Positions 28,011-36,721 of a DNA stretch of 41,379 nucleotides are shown here, one piece after another (position 1 is the stretch's first letter; each line of letters starts with the position of its first letter). The DNA comes from Aliiruegeria lutimaris. GTDB lineage: Bacteria; Pseudomonadota; Alphaproteobacteria; Rhodobacterales; Rhodobacteraceae. The notes below the pieces were generated by a model. It saw only the letters and a program-made list of their open reading frames with translations. It did no database searches and was not told the origin of the DNA. The translations under genes and the position numbers were made by a program. The stretch spans positions 1-41,379 of the forward strand of contig NZ_FNEK01000044.1 in assembly GCF_900099935.1 (NCBI RefSeq), read 5' to 3'.

Positions 28011-29679
28011 TCCCCTGGCAAAACCACCCCGCCGACATCGACCCGCCATGGGCATAGAACAGCCACAGCCGTTCGCCGCTGCCCACCTCCACTCGCCAGT
28101 AATCGCGCGTGCCGGAGCGCCATTCCGGCTCGTCCAGCCACCATTCCGGTGCGATCCGCTCCGGACCGGTCGCGCCGATGATCTCGAAATACCGCCGACG
28201 CCAGCGGAAGCTCTCCGGCGGGCGCACCGGCTGGCTCGGCGCGGCCTCCACATGAACCGGCTCGGGGCGGAAGAGCAGCAGCGGACGCGCGAGGGCCGGG
28301 CACGCCGTCCAGTCCCGCGCGGGCTCCGACCAGGCCGCGGCCAGCACCTTGCTGCCCTTTTCCGGGATATGGCTGTCGGCCGGGTGCAGCCGGGTGATCG
28401 CCTCCAGCCCGACCCGCGCCCCGAGCCGCCCGATCAGGTCGTCAAGCGCCGCCCCCGCCCCGGCCCGGCCGCGCCGCGCCACCCCGTCGGCGGCCGCGCC
28501 GAGATGGCCGCGATGCTGCGTGGCATGAACCGGCTCGGTCACATGCGCCTCCAAGCGGAGCACGTCGATACCCGGCCCCGCCTCGATCTCGCCGAGCTTC
28601 ATTGCCAGAAGCGGACGCAGCCGCTCCGGGTCGGCAGAGGGGCGGGCGAGCCCCACCTCCACCGGCTGCATCGTGTGATCGCAGCGGAACGCCTGCAGCC
28701 GCACGCGCCGCGCGCCGCGCCCCCGGGCGCGCAGCCGCTCCGACAACGCAGGCAGCAGCCGATCCAGCCCGGCGCGCACATCCTCCTCCAACCCGATCGG
28801 CTCAGGCAGGGTGAGGCGGACGGCGAAATGATCCGGCGGGCGCTCGGGCGAGACCGGCTCCGGCACCAGCCCGAGCGCCTGGTCGAGCCGCAGTACCAAT
28901 TCCTGCCCGAAGCGCCGGGCCAACCCCGCGCGTGGCTGCCCGGCCAGGTCTTCCACCCGCCGCAAGCCCAAACGGGTGAGTTGGACCACGACCTCCGGCG
29001 CGAGCCGCAGCGCGGCCACCGGCAGCGGCGCCAAGGCGGTGCGCGTATGCCCCGGCGGGGCGATCCGCGACAGCGCTTCCCCGGCCGATTGCAGCCTGGG
29101 CGCCGCGCCGCCGCGCTCCCAGTGGCGCCGCTTCACCGCGCGCGCGCGGGTCGCCCGCGCCTCCTGATCGATCGCATCTCCCGAACGGCCCGCCGACACG
29201 TCGCGCCCGGCATAGCGCGCCAACGCCCAGGCCGCGCCCACCGTGTCGGCAATCCCACCATGGGCGGTGACCCCGAAATCCCCACATTCCGCCTCGGCCT
29301 GCGCCAGCAGGGCTTCCTCCCCACCAAAAAGATGCGCGCAACCCGTGATATCCACCATGAGCGAGGCCGCCTGCCCCTCCGACACCCAGGGCGAGAACTT
29401 GCCCGCCCAGCGGCGCAGCACGGTCAGGAAGGCGGCCTCCGCCTGTGGGTTGGAGAGCCGGGTGAGCAGGTCGGGACACATTGCCTGCGCATCGCGCAGC
29501 GGCTGGCCCTCCACCAGCCCGGCCTGCGATGACTCGACGGAGAGCGCGTGCAGAATCTGCATGTTCCCAACATCCCGCACCACGGCAAAGGGACCCGCCA
29601 ACGTACCCGCGTCAAGGCGCAGCACGCGCTCCGCCGCAAGACGGGGGAACCACAGGGACAAGATACGCTTGGTGGGCAT
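28000..29679 (-). CDS. imuB: Y-family DNA polymerase-like protein ImuB
   Basis: ImuB is a catalytically altered Y-family polymerase homologue that acts as the clamp-binding hub of the ImuA-ImuB-DnaE2 mutasome in damage-induced mutagenesis. The 559-residue protein has the ImuB N-terminus RILSLWFPRLAAERVLR, DAQAMCPDL, and VDITGCAHLFGGE in place of the usual polymerase acidic motif. It also has helix-hairpin-helix-like LGLRRVEDLAGQPRAGLARRFG and the C-terminal ARPLLLFRPEPV and YWRVEVGSGERLWLFY segments. Neither imuA nor dnaE2 is next to it. A LexA box lies 24 nt upstream of the ATG, so it is probably SOS-induced. The ATG has no clear Shine-Dalgarno. Confidence 0.9.
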   Translation of the reverse strand: MPTKRILSLWFPRLAAERVLRLDAGTLAGPFAVVRDVGNMQILHALSVESSQAGLVEGQPLRDAQAMCPDLLTRLSNPQAEAAFLTVLRRWAGKFSPWVSEGQAASLMVDITGCAHLFGGEEALLAQAEAECGDFGVTAHGGIADTVGAAWALARYAGRDVSAGRSGDAIDQEARATRARAVKRRHWERGGAAPRLQSAGEALSRIAPPGHTRTALAPLPVAALRLAPEVVVQLTRLGLRRVEDLAGQPRAGLARRFGQELVLRLDQALGLVPEPVSPERPPDHFAVRLTLPEPIGLEEDVRAGLDRLLPALSERLRARGRGARRVRLQAFRCDHTMQPVEVGLARPSADPERLRPLLAMKLGEIEAGPGIDVLRLEAHVTEPVHATQHRGHLGAAADGVARRGRAGAGAALDDLIGRLGARVGLEAITRLHPADSHIPEKGSKVLAAAWSEPARDWTACPALARPLLLFRPEPVHVEAAPSQPVRPPESFRWRRRYFEIIGATGPERIAPEWWLDEPEWRSGTRDYWRVEVGSGERLWLFYAHGGSMSAGWFCQGSFA

Positions 29680-29702
29680 GTTCGGGAATCGGAATGGCTA
29701 AT

Positions 29703-29717
29703 GTTCGCTATTTGTTC
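29703..29717 (-). promoter_or_regulatory. LexA box (GTTC-N7-GTTC) of imuB
   Basis: The sequence GTTCGCTATTTGTTC matches exactly the direct-repeat SOS operator GTTC-N7-GTTC of alphaproteobacterial LexA (GAAC-N7-GAAC on the coding strand of imuB). It lies 24 nt upstream of the imuB start, where bound LexA would block transcription. Confidence 0.8.
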
Positions 29718-29799
29718 CAGAAATACCACGGTCCGACCCGGAGTCGAGTCACGGCTGATCAGCCCAGCCCGGAAATCCGACTGGCCATCATCTTTCGAC

Positions 29800-29833
29800 A
29801 AGTATCCTGGGGGTTTGGGGGCAAAGCCCCCAA
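29800..29833. repeat. Second copy (half) of the dispersed repeat, with a hairpin
   Basis: AAGTATCCTGGGGG (29800-29813) matches the right arm of the palindromic repeat at 12121-12134 at 13 of 14 positions. It is followed by a perfect 8-bp hairpin TTGGGGGC-AAA-GCCCCCAA (29815-29833). It sits 35 nt beyond the stop of the minus-strand FAD oxidoreductase gene and may terminate it. Confidence 0.7.
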
Positions 29834-29867
29834 TTCCCAAACGCAGACAAACGCGCCTCCCGACGGT

Positions 29868-30911
29868 TCAGAGATTGTCCTCGACCCGGAACCCCTCCGG
29901 GATCGCATCCTTCCCCTCGAGGATCAGATCTGCCATCACCTGCGCCACCTTTGCCGCCATGCCGAAGCCGATCTTGAAACCGCCATTGGCCACGAAATGC
30001 GCGTCGCGGTCCGGCCAGGCGCCGAGGATCGGCGCGCGGGAGCGGGAGCGGGGGCGAAGGCCGGCCCAGCGGGCGATGATCGGCGCGTCGGCCAGCGCCG
30101 GGCAGGCCGCCTTGGCGCGTCCCACCACATCATCAATCTGGGAATCCGTGCTGAACGGGTCGTCATACTCGCGCTCGGTGGTCGAACCGATGGCAAAGGT
30201 CCCGTCAACATGCGGGATGCCGTGCGTGGAATCGGCGAGATATTGTGGTGCATCAGGCCGGTCGAGCTTCAGAAGCGCCGCCTGCCCCTTGATCGGCGCG
30301 CCAATCGTCTTGCCCGTCTCGGCGCTCAGGTCGGACAGGCCCTCGACGCCCGTCGCCCAGAGAAGCGCGCCCTCGTTTTCGGCCTCGCCAATCACCAGCT
30401 CGCCACCCGCGCTCTGGAAGGCGGCGGCCAGCGCCGCGCCGGCCTTGCGCGGGTGCAGCCGCGCGGTCAGCGTATCGTGGATCAGCCAGCCGGTCGGTGT
30501 GACCGGCGCCCAATCGCCGAATTCCTCGGCCCGGACCACGTTCCAGACCGCCTTGCCCTGCCAGAGCGTTTCTGCCTCCACCGCACGCTCGCGGGCGCGG
30601 GTCAGCCCCTCTTCGTCCAGGATCTGCTGCAAACGACCAGTTCGCGCGTAGCCCGGATCCTCTCCGGAGGCCTGCGACACATCGCGCCAGAACTCTTCCG
30701 CCATGATCAGGCTTTCGAACTGGAAGGCCTTCTTGGCGTTCCAGCGTTCCGGCACATGCGGCGCCAATGCGCCGACAAGGCCACCAGAACAGCCCGCGAA
30801 CACGCCTTTGGTGTCGATCACGCGGATTTTCGCGCCGCGGCGCACCATTTCCCAGGCGCATGCCATCCCGAAGATGCCCGCGCCGCGTATAGTTACGTCG
30901 ATCCTTGCCAA
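29868..30911 (-). CDS. FAD-dependent oxidoreductase of the DAO family (MnmC-oxidase-like or ThiO-like)
   Basis: A protein of 347 residues with an N-terminal dinucleotide fold (TIRGAGIFGMACAWEMVRRGAKIRVID) and a DAO-family C-terminus (ARWAGLRPRSRSRAPILG, NGGFKIGFGMA). It may oxidise a secondary amine such as glycine (ThiO) or the carboxymethylaminomethyl group on tRNA U34 (the MnmC oxidase half). The second is suggested by mnmD being divergent only 52 nt away. The start is probably TTG 30911, preceded by GGTGAG and giving the FAD motif near the N-terminus. Longer starts run into the mnmD gene. Confidence 0.85.
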   Translation of the reverse strand: MARIDVTIRGAGIFGMACAWEMVRRGAKIRVIDTKGVFAGCSGGLVGALAPHVPERWNAKKAFQFESLIMAEEFWRDVSQASGEDPGYARTGRLQQILDEEGLTRARERAVEAETLWQGKAVWNVVRAEEFGDWAPVTPTGWLIHDTLTARLHPRKAGAALAAAFQSAGGELVIGEAENEGALLWATGVEGLSDLSAETGKTIGAPIKGQAALLKLDRPDAPQYLADSTHGIPHVDGTFAIGSTTEREYDDPFSTDSQIDDVVGRAKAACPALADAPIIARWAGLRPRSRSRAPILGAWPDRDAHFVANGGFKIGFGMAAKVAQVMADLILEGKDAIPEGFRVEDNL

Positions 30912-30963
30912 GGTCTCACCTCTTGCCCATTGTCCGCGCGTTTGAGGCCGGGATCTAGGACAG

Positions 30964-31638
30964 ATGACAGACGAGGACCAGAGCAACTGCGTGATCTGGC
31001 AAAGCGGAGACGTTCCCGTCTCGCCGCGTTTCGACGATCCCTATTACTCGCTGGAAAACGGGCTGGCCGAGACACACCATGTCTTTCTTGACGGCAATGA
31101 CCTGCCCGCGCGGCTGCGCCCGGGCTTTCAGGTGGCCGAACTTGGCGTCGGAACCGGGCTCAACCTGCTGGCGCTGGCGCTGTGTGCGCAGACGGCCGGG
31201 GTGGAGGGCGTTCGGTATACCGGGTTCGAGGCCTATCCATTGCCCAAAGAGGATCTGAAGCGCGCGCTTGCGCCCTTTCAGGAAGTGGCTCCACTTGCCT
31301 GGGCGCTGCTCGATGCGTGGAACCCGGCCGGGTTCGAGGCCCGGATTGGCCCGCTCACGGCACGTATGATCGTGGGCGATGCGCGGCAACGCCTGCCGGA
31401 ATGGGAGGGCGCCGCCGATGCGTGGTTTCTCGACGGGTTCGCGCCGGCGAAGAACCCGGAACTGTGGGAAAGCGATCTCATGACGGAGGTCGGGGCGCAT
31501 ACGGCGGCAGGCGGCAGTTTTGCCACCTATACTGCGGCGGGCGACGTGCGACGCGCCCTCGCCGCGGCGGGCTTCGAAGTGCAACGCCTCCCCGGCTTCG
31601 GCCGCAAACGTCACATGAGCGTGGGAAGGCGGCCATGA
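30964..31638 (+). CDS. mnmD: tRNA (5-methylaminomethyl-2-thiouridine)(34)-methyltransferase
   Basis: Methylates nm5(s2)U34 in tRNA anticodons. The 224-residue protein matches the methyltransferase half of MnmC: FDDPYYSLENGLAETHHVFL, the SAM motif ELGVGTGLNLL, the characteristic WFLDGFAPAKNPELW, and the end LPGFGRKRHMSVGRR. It lacks the fused FAD oxidase, which may be supplied by the divergent neighbour gene. The stop overlaps the start of the EamA transporter gene (ATGA). Confidence 0.93.
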   Translation: MTDEDQSNCVIWQSGDVPVSPRFDDPYYSLENGLAETHHVFLDGNDLPARLRPGFQVAELGVGTGLNLLALALCAQTAGVEGVRYTGFEAYPLPKEDLKRALAPFQEVAPLAWALLDAWNPAGFEARIGPLTARMIVGDARQRLPEWEGAADAWFLDGFAPAKNPELWESDLMTEVGAHTAAGGSFATYTAAGDVRRALAAAGFEVQRLPGFGRKRHMSVGRRP

Positions 31639-32504
31639 GCCAGGAACAGAACAACCGGCTCGGCATCCTGCTTATGGTCAGCGCCTGTTTTGTCTTTGCG
31701 ATCCAGGACGGGATCTCGCGCCACCTGGCGGCGGAGTACAACGTCTTCATGGTGGTGATGATCCGCTACTGGTTCTTTGCCGCCTTCGTGATGACGGTGA
31801 CCGCACGGCAGGAAGGCAGCCTGCGTGCTTCGGCAAGGACGGCACAGCCCCTCCTGCAAGTCACGCGAGGCCTTTTGCTGACGGCCGAGATCCTCATCAT
31901 GATCACCGCCTACGTGCATCTGGGGTTGGTCGAAAGTCTTGCGATCTTTGCCGGGTATCCGCTGATCGTGGCGGCGCTGTCGGGGCCGGTGTTGGGCGAG
32001 AAGGTCGGCTGGCCGCGTTGGGCGGCGATCGGGATCGGTTTTGTCGGGATCCTCGTGATCCTGAAACCTGGATTCGGTGTATTTTCCCCCGCTGCGATCC
32101 TCGCGCTGATCTCGACGGCGCTTTTCGCGATCTACAGCGTGCTGACCCGGCTGGCCGCGCGCAAGGACAAGGCGTTGACCAGTTTCTTCTGGACCGGCAC
32201 GGTCGGTGCGGTGGTGATGACGGCGATCGGTGTCTTCCACTGGGAGCCGATGATTGCACCGGATTGGGGATGGATGGCGGCGCTCTGTGTGACCGGCGCG
32301 CTCGGGCATTACCTGTTGATCCGCTGCTACGAGGTCGCCGAGGCGAGCGCTGTGCAGCCCTTCACCTATCTGCACCTGGCCTTCGGGGCCACGCTTGGCG
32401 TCGTCGTTTTCGGGGAAGCCCTGCGCAACAACGTCCTGGTTGGCACGTTGATCGTCGTTTCGGCGGGGATTTTCACCCTGCTGCGCGAGCGGCGAAAGCG
32501 CTGA
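31635..32504 (+). CDS. DMT superfamily (EamA) transporter
   Basis: An inner-membrane protein of 289 residues with about ten hydrophobic helices arranged as two EamA repeats. The first begins LGILLMVSACFVFAIQDGISRHL, the second near ILALISTALFAIYSVLTRLAA. Such proteins export amino acids, nucleosides or other small metabolites; the substrate is unknown. It starts at the ATG overlapping the mnmD stop, so expression is coupled. The C-terminus is basic (RERRKR), consistent with a cytoplasmic end. Confidence 0.92.
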   Translation: MSQEQNNRLGILLMVSACFVFAIQDGISRHLAAEYNVFMVVMIRYWFFAAFVMTVTARQEGSLRASARTAQPLLQVTRGLLLTAEILIMITAYVHLGLVESLAIFAGYPLIVAALSGPVLGEKVGWPRWAAIGIGFVGILVILKPGFGVFSPAAILALISTALFAIYSVLTRLAARKDKALTSFFWTGTVGAVVMTAIGVFHWEPMIAPDWGWMAALCVTGALGHYLLIRCYEVAEASAVQPFTYLHLAFGATLGVVVFGEALRNNVLVGTLIVVSAGIFTLLRERRKR

Positions 32505-32566
32505 ACGTGCCAGGGGGGCTCCCGCCCACGGCGCCGCGCGCAAGCGCTTGGCCGCGGTTGGGGGTT

Positions 32567-32601
32567 GCCGCGCCTGCGGCGCGGCGGTGGCGCTCAGCGC
32601 C
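32567..32601. terminator. Tandem GC hairpins between the EamA and transglycosylase genes
   Basis: Two adjacent perfect hairpins, GCCGCGCC-TGC-GGCGCGGC (32567-32585) and GGCGC-TCA-GCGCC (32589-32601), lie in the 116-nt gap between converging genes. No T run follows either. They may act as a Rho-independent barrier in both directions or be part of a repeat. Confidence 0.45.
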
Positions 32602-32620
32602 GTTCCGGTATTGCTGGCAG

Positions 32621-34561
32621 TCAGCCCTTGCGCAAAAGCTCGATCATCTCGACTGAGGGCATGACGCCGTTCAGGCGCGCGCGATAGACCATGATCGACT
32701 CCGTCACCCGCATCACGTAATTTCGGGTTTCGCGGAACGGGATCATCTCGATCCAGTCGATCACGTCCACCTCCTCACCGCGCGGATCGCCCCGCGCCTC
32801 GACCCAGTCGACCGAGCGGCCCGGCCCGGCATTGTAGCCCGCCGAGACCAGCACCGGCGCGGGGCCGAACACCTCGATAAGACCGGCGAGATAGGACGTC
32901 CCGAGCGTCACGTTATAGGCCGGGTCCTCGGTCAGCGCGTCGCGGTCATAGGGGATCTTCAACTCGCCAGCGACATCCTTGGCCGTGCCCGGCATGACCT
33001 GCATCAGGCCGCGCGCTCCGGCGGGGCTGATCACCACCGGGTCGAACTCGCTTTCACGCCGGGCGATGGCGAGGGCGAATTCCTTTGGCACCGGCAGATC
33101 GCGCTCCATGAGCGGGCTGAGCGGGAAATAGGCCGCAGGCAGAACGACCCGGTTCGCCGCCGCGCGCTTTGCGATCATCAGGGCGATATGGGGCTGTTCC
33201 AGCGACAGCATGAGCGCCCCCAGAGTTCCGGCGCGCTCGCGGTCCAATGACTCGGTCAGGTGGGTCAGGAAGCGCTCGGCCAGCCCCAGATCCCCGGCAT
33301 CGAGCAGCAACAGGCCGGCAACCAGCACGGAATTTCCACGCAGGTCGCTTTCGGCCAGCGGCGGGAAGCTCTCCGAGCCGTCCAGCGTCGGGTCCATCGG
33401 CAAGCCGGCCGCCTCGGCTGCGAGCAGGCCGTAGAAGCTCGTCTGATGCTGCGCGCCGTCGGCATAGGCGAGCTTGGCGGCCTCTGCATCTTCCATCGCC
33501 GCATAGGCGCGGCCCTTCCAGTAGCCGGCGCGACCGAGGCTGATGGGGGTCTCCACAGCGGTATCGAAACTGGCAAAATGCGTCAGCGCTTGTTCCGGAT
33601 CGTTCAGGAAGCGCAGCGCGATGAAGCCCGAGAGCCATTCCAGATCGGCAAAGGCGGAGCCCTCGACAAGGAAATGCCGGCTCGCCAGCGTGTAGGCCAT
33701 CTCGGCCTCGCCGTCGCGCAGCGCCCGCCGGGCGTAGATACGCCGCCAGTTTGACCATTCTTCGGGGCGGCCAAGGGCTTCAAGCGAGGTGGACCGGGCC
33801 GCCAGCAACGCCATCGCCTCGGCGTGGCGCCCCTTTCGTGCCCGCCAGATGAATCGCTCGTAGGCAAGGCCCGGGTCGTCCTGCAGCTTGTCAGGGACGG
33901 CTTCGATCCGGGCATCCACCCCCGGCTCGCGCGCAGCCAGCGTCAGCCGAGCCTCGGCGAGCTTGTCCCAGCCCTCCGGCGCCCGCGCGATGTTGCGCCG
34001 CGCCGCCGACACCTGCCCGCGCCAGAGCAGGTCGTCCAGCCGGGCAGCGTGGTGATCGGCCAGCGTGTCACGGAAACGCTCCAGAAGCGCGTCCTCGGTT
34101 TCGGCAGTCATGGTCCGGCTATGCCATGCCAGAACCGCCGTCGCCTTGGCCTCGCCCGGTTCGTCGAGCGCGATATAGGCATCAACCAGCCGCAGCACGC
34201 CGGTCCCCGTGTTCGGCAGGTCGCCGTCGAAGTAATCGACAACCTCCTGCGGTGCGGCGTCCTCGGGGATGGAGCCCTCGCCCCTTGTGCGTAGCAGGTC
34301 CAACCCCGGCCAATCGGCCCGTCGGGCAAGGAAATCGCGATAGGCGTCGAACTCCGCCTGCCCGCCCTTGCGCAGCCGGTGCCATTCGATGATGTCGCGC
34401 CCCTCGTCGCCGGCAGGGCGCACGGAAACAGTGGCCGCACGCCAGTTCTCCGTACGGACATGTTCAAGCGCTTCGGCAAGCGCCTGACCCTGTTCCGTGG
34501 GTGCGGCAAGGCTCGAAAAGGGTATACAGACTAGCAGGGCGAGTCCGACAAGAAGGCGCAT
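32621..34561 (-). CDS. Soluble lytic murein transglycosylase (Slt70-like)
   Basis: Cleaves glycan strands of peptidoglycan with formation of 1,6-anhydromuramic acid. The 646-residue protein has a signal peptide (MRLLVGLALLVCIPFSSLAA), a long alpha-superhelical U-shaped region (about 25-480), and a C-terminal lysozyme-like domain. That domain carries the catalytic Glu503 in RRESEFDP, then GARGLMQVMPGTA and LVSAGYNAGPGR. The ATG at 34561 places the signal peptide at the N-terminus. A longer upstream start is rejected. It diverges from dapA across 186 nt. Confidence 0.94.
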   Translation of the reverse strand: MRLLVGLALLVCIPFSSLAAPTEQGQALAEALEHVRTENWRAATVSVRPAGDEGRDIIEWHRLRKGGQAEFDAYRDFLARRADWPGLDLLRTRGEGSIPEDAAPQEVVDYFDGDLPNTGTGVLRLVDAYIALDEPGEAKATAVLAWHSRTMTAETEDALLERFRDTLADHHAARLDDLLWRGQVSAARRNIARAPEGWDKLAEARLTLAAREPGVDARIEAVPDKLQDDPGLAYERFIWRARKGRHAEAMALLAARSTSLEALGRPEEWSNWRRIYARRALRDGEAEMAYTLASRHFLVEGSAFADLEWLSGFIALRFLNDPEQALTHFASFDTAVETPISLGRAGYWKGRAYAAMEDAEAAKLAYADGAQHQTSFYGLLAAEAAGLPMDPTLDGSESFPPLAESDLRGNSVLVAGLLLLDAGDLGLAERFLTHLTESLDRERAGTLGALMLSLEQPHIALMIAKRAAANRVVLPAAYFPLSPLMERDLPVPKEFALAIARRESEFDPVVISPAGARGLMQVMPGTAKDVAGELKIPYDRDALTEDPAYNVTLGTSYLAGLIEVFGPAPVLVSAGYNAGPGRSVDWVEARGDPRGEEVDVIDWIEMIPFRETRNYVMRVTESIMVYRARLNGVMPSVEMIELLRKG

Positions 34562-34639
34562 ATTGTGGGTCTGATCGCAGTTAACCGGGAAAACCTGCAA
34601 CAAGACTAGCTCACGCACACGCAACCGCAACTCACAAAC

Positions 34640-34666
34640 TTGGCAAGGCGATTTCCTGCCTATAGG
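34640..34666 (+). promoter_or_regulatory. Candidate dapA promoter
   Basis: TTGGCA (34640-34645) and TATAGG (34661-34666) lie 15 nt apart (16 if the -35 is read one base earlier as CTTGGC), about 80 nt upstream of dapA. The spacing is slightly short, so this is only a candidate. Confidence 0.4.
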
Positions 34667-34747
34667 GTCCGCCGCGATTTACGTACACGACTCGGCCCGT
34701 CCCGGGCCACCAGACGCGCCGCGTGGCGCGGGAAACGGAGAAAGATC

Positions 34748-35623
34748 ATGTTCAAAGGCTCACTTCCCGCTCTGGTCACGCCGTTCAAGAAAGGCGCGGT
34801 GGATTTCGAGACTCTCGATTCGCTGGTTGAATGGCATGTCGAACAGGGCTCCAACGGCCTCGTCCCGGTGGGCACCACCGGCGAGAGCCCGACACTGACC
34901 CATGCAGAGCACCGCGATGTCGTCGAGCGGGTGATCAAGGCCGCCGCCGGTCGCATCCCGGTGATTGCCGGCGCGGGCTCGAACAATACCGCCGAAGGGA
35001 TCGGACTGATCCGTCATGCGGCCGAGGCGGGCGCCGATGCGGCGCTGATCGTCACTCCTTACTACAACAAGCCGACCCAGGCCGGGCTCTACGAGCATTT
35101 CAAGGCGCTGCACGATTGCTGCGACCTGCCGATCATCATCTACAACATCCCTGGCCGCTCGGTCGTGGACATGTCGCCCGCGACCATGGGCAAGCTGGCG
35201 GAGTTGCCGCGGATCATCGGCGTCAAGGACGCCACCGGCGACATCACCCGCGTGAGCAGGCAGCGCGAGACCTGCGGCAAGGACTTCGTTCAACTCTCGG
35301 GCGAGGACGCCTCCGCGCTCGGCTTCAATGCCCATGGCGGGGTTGGCTGTATCTCGGTCACCGCGAACGTGGCGCCGAAGCTCTGCGCCGAGTTTCAGGC
35401 GGCAACGCTCGCCGGGGACTATGCCAAGGCGCTCGAATACCAGGACCTTCTGATGCCGCTGCACACGGCGATCTTCCTGGAACCCGGGCTGGCCGGGGCC
35501 AAGTACGGGCTGTCGTTGCTGGGCAAGTGCACGGAGGATGTACGCCTGCCGCTGGTCGGGCTGACCGACGGCACCAAGGCCGAGATTCGCGCCGCGATGG
35601 TCCATGCCGGCCTGATCGACTGA
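34748..35623 (+). CDS. dapA: 4-hydroxy-tetrahydrodipicolinate synthase
   Basis: Condenses pyruvate with aspartate semialdehyde at the entry to the diaminopimelate/lysine branch. The 291-residue TIM-barrel protein has GTTGESPTL (Thr43/Thr44), Tyr132 in YNIPGRS, and the Schiff-base Lys160 in GVKDATGD. It begins with the typical [12 protein letters not shown]. Length matches the family. It is followed by a convergent LysR gene. In this window a LysR/cupin/GST patch separates dapA from smpB. Confidence 0.97.
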   Translation: MFKGSLPALVTPFKKGAVDFETLDSLVEWHVEQGSNGLVPVGTTGESPTLTHAEHRDVVERVIKAAAGRIPVIAGAGSNNTAEGIGLIRHAAEAGADAALIVTPYYNKPTQAGLYEHFKALHDCCDLPIIIYNIPGRSVVDMSPATMGKLAELPRIIGVKDATGDITRVSRQRETCGKDFVQLSGEDASALGFNAHGGVGCISVTANVAPKLCAEFQAATLAGDYAKALEYQDLLMPLHTAIFLEPGLAGAKYGLSLLGKCTEDVRLPLVGLTDGTKAEIRAAMVHAGLID

Positions 35624-35634
35624 CACGAGGCATC

Positions 35635-35662
35635 ACGGCGGGCCCGACGAACGGCCCGCCGT
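35635..35662. terminator. Hairpin between dapA and the LysR gene
   Basis: A perfect 10-bp stem ACGGCGGGCC / GGCCCGCCGT with an 8-nt loop lies in the 48-nt gap between two converging genes, 11 nt after the dapA stop. There is no T tract. It is probably a bidirectional terminator. Confidence 0.55.
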
Positions 35663-35671
35663 CCACCACCG

Positions 35672-36610
35672 TCAGGGCGCGGCCATTGTGTCCAGCGGCT
35701 TCAGCAGATCGAAGATCTGATCACGGACCCATGACGCCATCGGGTTTGCGTCCGATCGGCGGTGCCAAATCGCCACGATCCGGGCCGGGACGATCTCGAA
35801 AGGCGGCCGGAAGATCTTCAGCCCGAGACCGCTGGCAAGCCGGTTGGCCAGTTGCTCCGGCACCAGCGCGATCAGGTCGCTTTCGCTGACAACGCGGCAC
35901 ACCCCGGAAAAGACCGGCAGCGTCATCGCCACTTGCCTTTGCCTGCCGACCCGCGCCAGCGCGGAATCGCCCATGGCGGCGAACTTTCCCTCGGGCGAGA
36001 AGAGAACATGCGACATCGCGCAGAACCGGTCGATGGGCAGTTCGGCGCCCTGTGGCACCCCCGCGATCCTGGGATTGGTCGCGCGCGCGATGACGACGAA
36101 GGACGAGCGGAACAACGCCTTGCGATTGATCCAGGCGGGCAGGTCGGTGTCGGGGATCAGGGCAAGATCGGCACCGTACTGCTCGACGCTCCTGACATAG
36201 TCGTCCGGCACCAGCTCGACCAGTTGCGCCCGGACATTCGGCGCCGTCCGGTTGAGCCGGTCGCCGAGGGCCGGCATTAGCAATTCGGCGAAGAAATCGC
36301 TGGCGGCGATCTTGAAACGCCCCGACGCCAGCGCGGGATCGAAACTCTCTGGCGGCGTCAGAAGGTGTTCGAGCCGGTTGAACTCCTCCCCAAGCCCTTC
36401 CCGGATCGAAGCGGCGTAATCGGTCGGGACGAGGCGGTTCCCATGCCGGACAAACAACTCATCGCCAAGCGCGTGGCGCAACCGCGACAAGGCGTTTGAC
36501 ACGGCTGGCTGCGACAGGCCCAGCCGCTCCGCGGCCTTCACCGTCGACCCCTCCCTCAGGACCGCGTCCAGCACACGGAGCAGGTTCAGATCGAAGGTCG
36601 CGAAATTCAT
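35672..36610 (-). CDS. LysR family transcriptional regulator
   Basis: A 312-residue regulator. The N-terminal winged helix-turn-helix (about 5-65) has the classic FDLNLLRVLDAVLREGSTV start and LGLSQPAVSNALSRLRHALGD recognition region. A periplasmic-binding-protein-like effector domain follows. The ATG at 36610 gives the normal start nine codons in from an earlier alternative. It is divergent from the cupin-GST gene pair with a 111-nt gap, the standard layout for LysR control of the neighbours. The effector is unknown. Confidence 0.93.
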   Translation of the reverse strand: MNFATFDLNLLRVLDAVLREGSTVKAAERLGLSQPAVSNALSRLRHALGDELFVRHGNRLVPTDYAASIREGLGEEFNRLEHLLTPPESFDPALASGRFKIAASDFFAELLMPALGDRLNRTAPNVRAQLVELVPDDYVRSVEQYGADLALIPDTDLPAWINRKALFRSSFVVIARATNPRIAGVPQGAELPIDRFCAMSHVLFSPEGKFAAMGDSALARVGRQRQVAMTLPVFSGVCRVVSESDLIALVPEQLANRLASGLGLKIFRPPFEIVPARIVAIWHRRSDANPMASWVRDQIFDLLKPLDTMAAP

Positions 36611-36616
36611 GACAGC

Positions 36617-36638
36617 AATAGCCTTTATACAAAGCATT
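36617..36638. promoter_or_regulatory. Imperfect dyad, possible LysR operator
   Basis: The segment AATAGCCTTTATACAAAGCATT has near-symmetric halves (AATAGCCTTT and AAAGCATT). It lies between the divergent LysR and cupin genes, where a LysR-type T-N11-A operator would be expected. It is a candidate only. Confidence 0.35.
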
Positions 36639-36721
36639 CATTGGATTGTTACCGTGGCCGCCTGCTAAGATCGAGTCAACGAAAGCGCGTTCATTTCACC
36701 CAAGCGAAGAGGAGCGAAACG

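Noticed and set aside
27856-29532. 558-codon plus-strand frame antisense to imuB
   Set aside because: Its arginine/proline/glutamine-rich translation is typical of a shadow frame of a high-GC gene; imuB on the minus strand is unambiguous.
29481-31091. 536-codon plus-strand frame over the imuB start, LexA box and FAD oxidoreductase
   Set aside because: It crosses three separate identified elements and has no family features.
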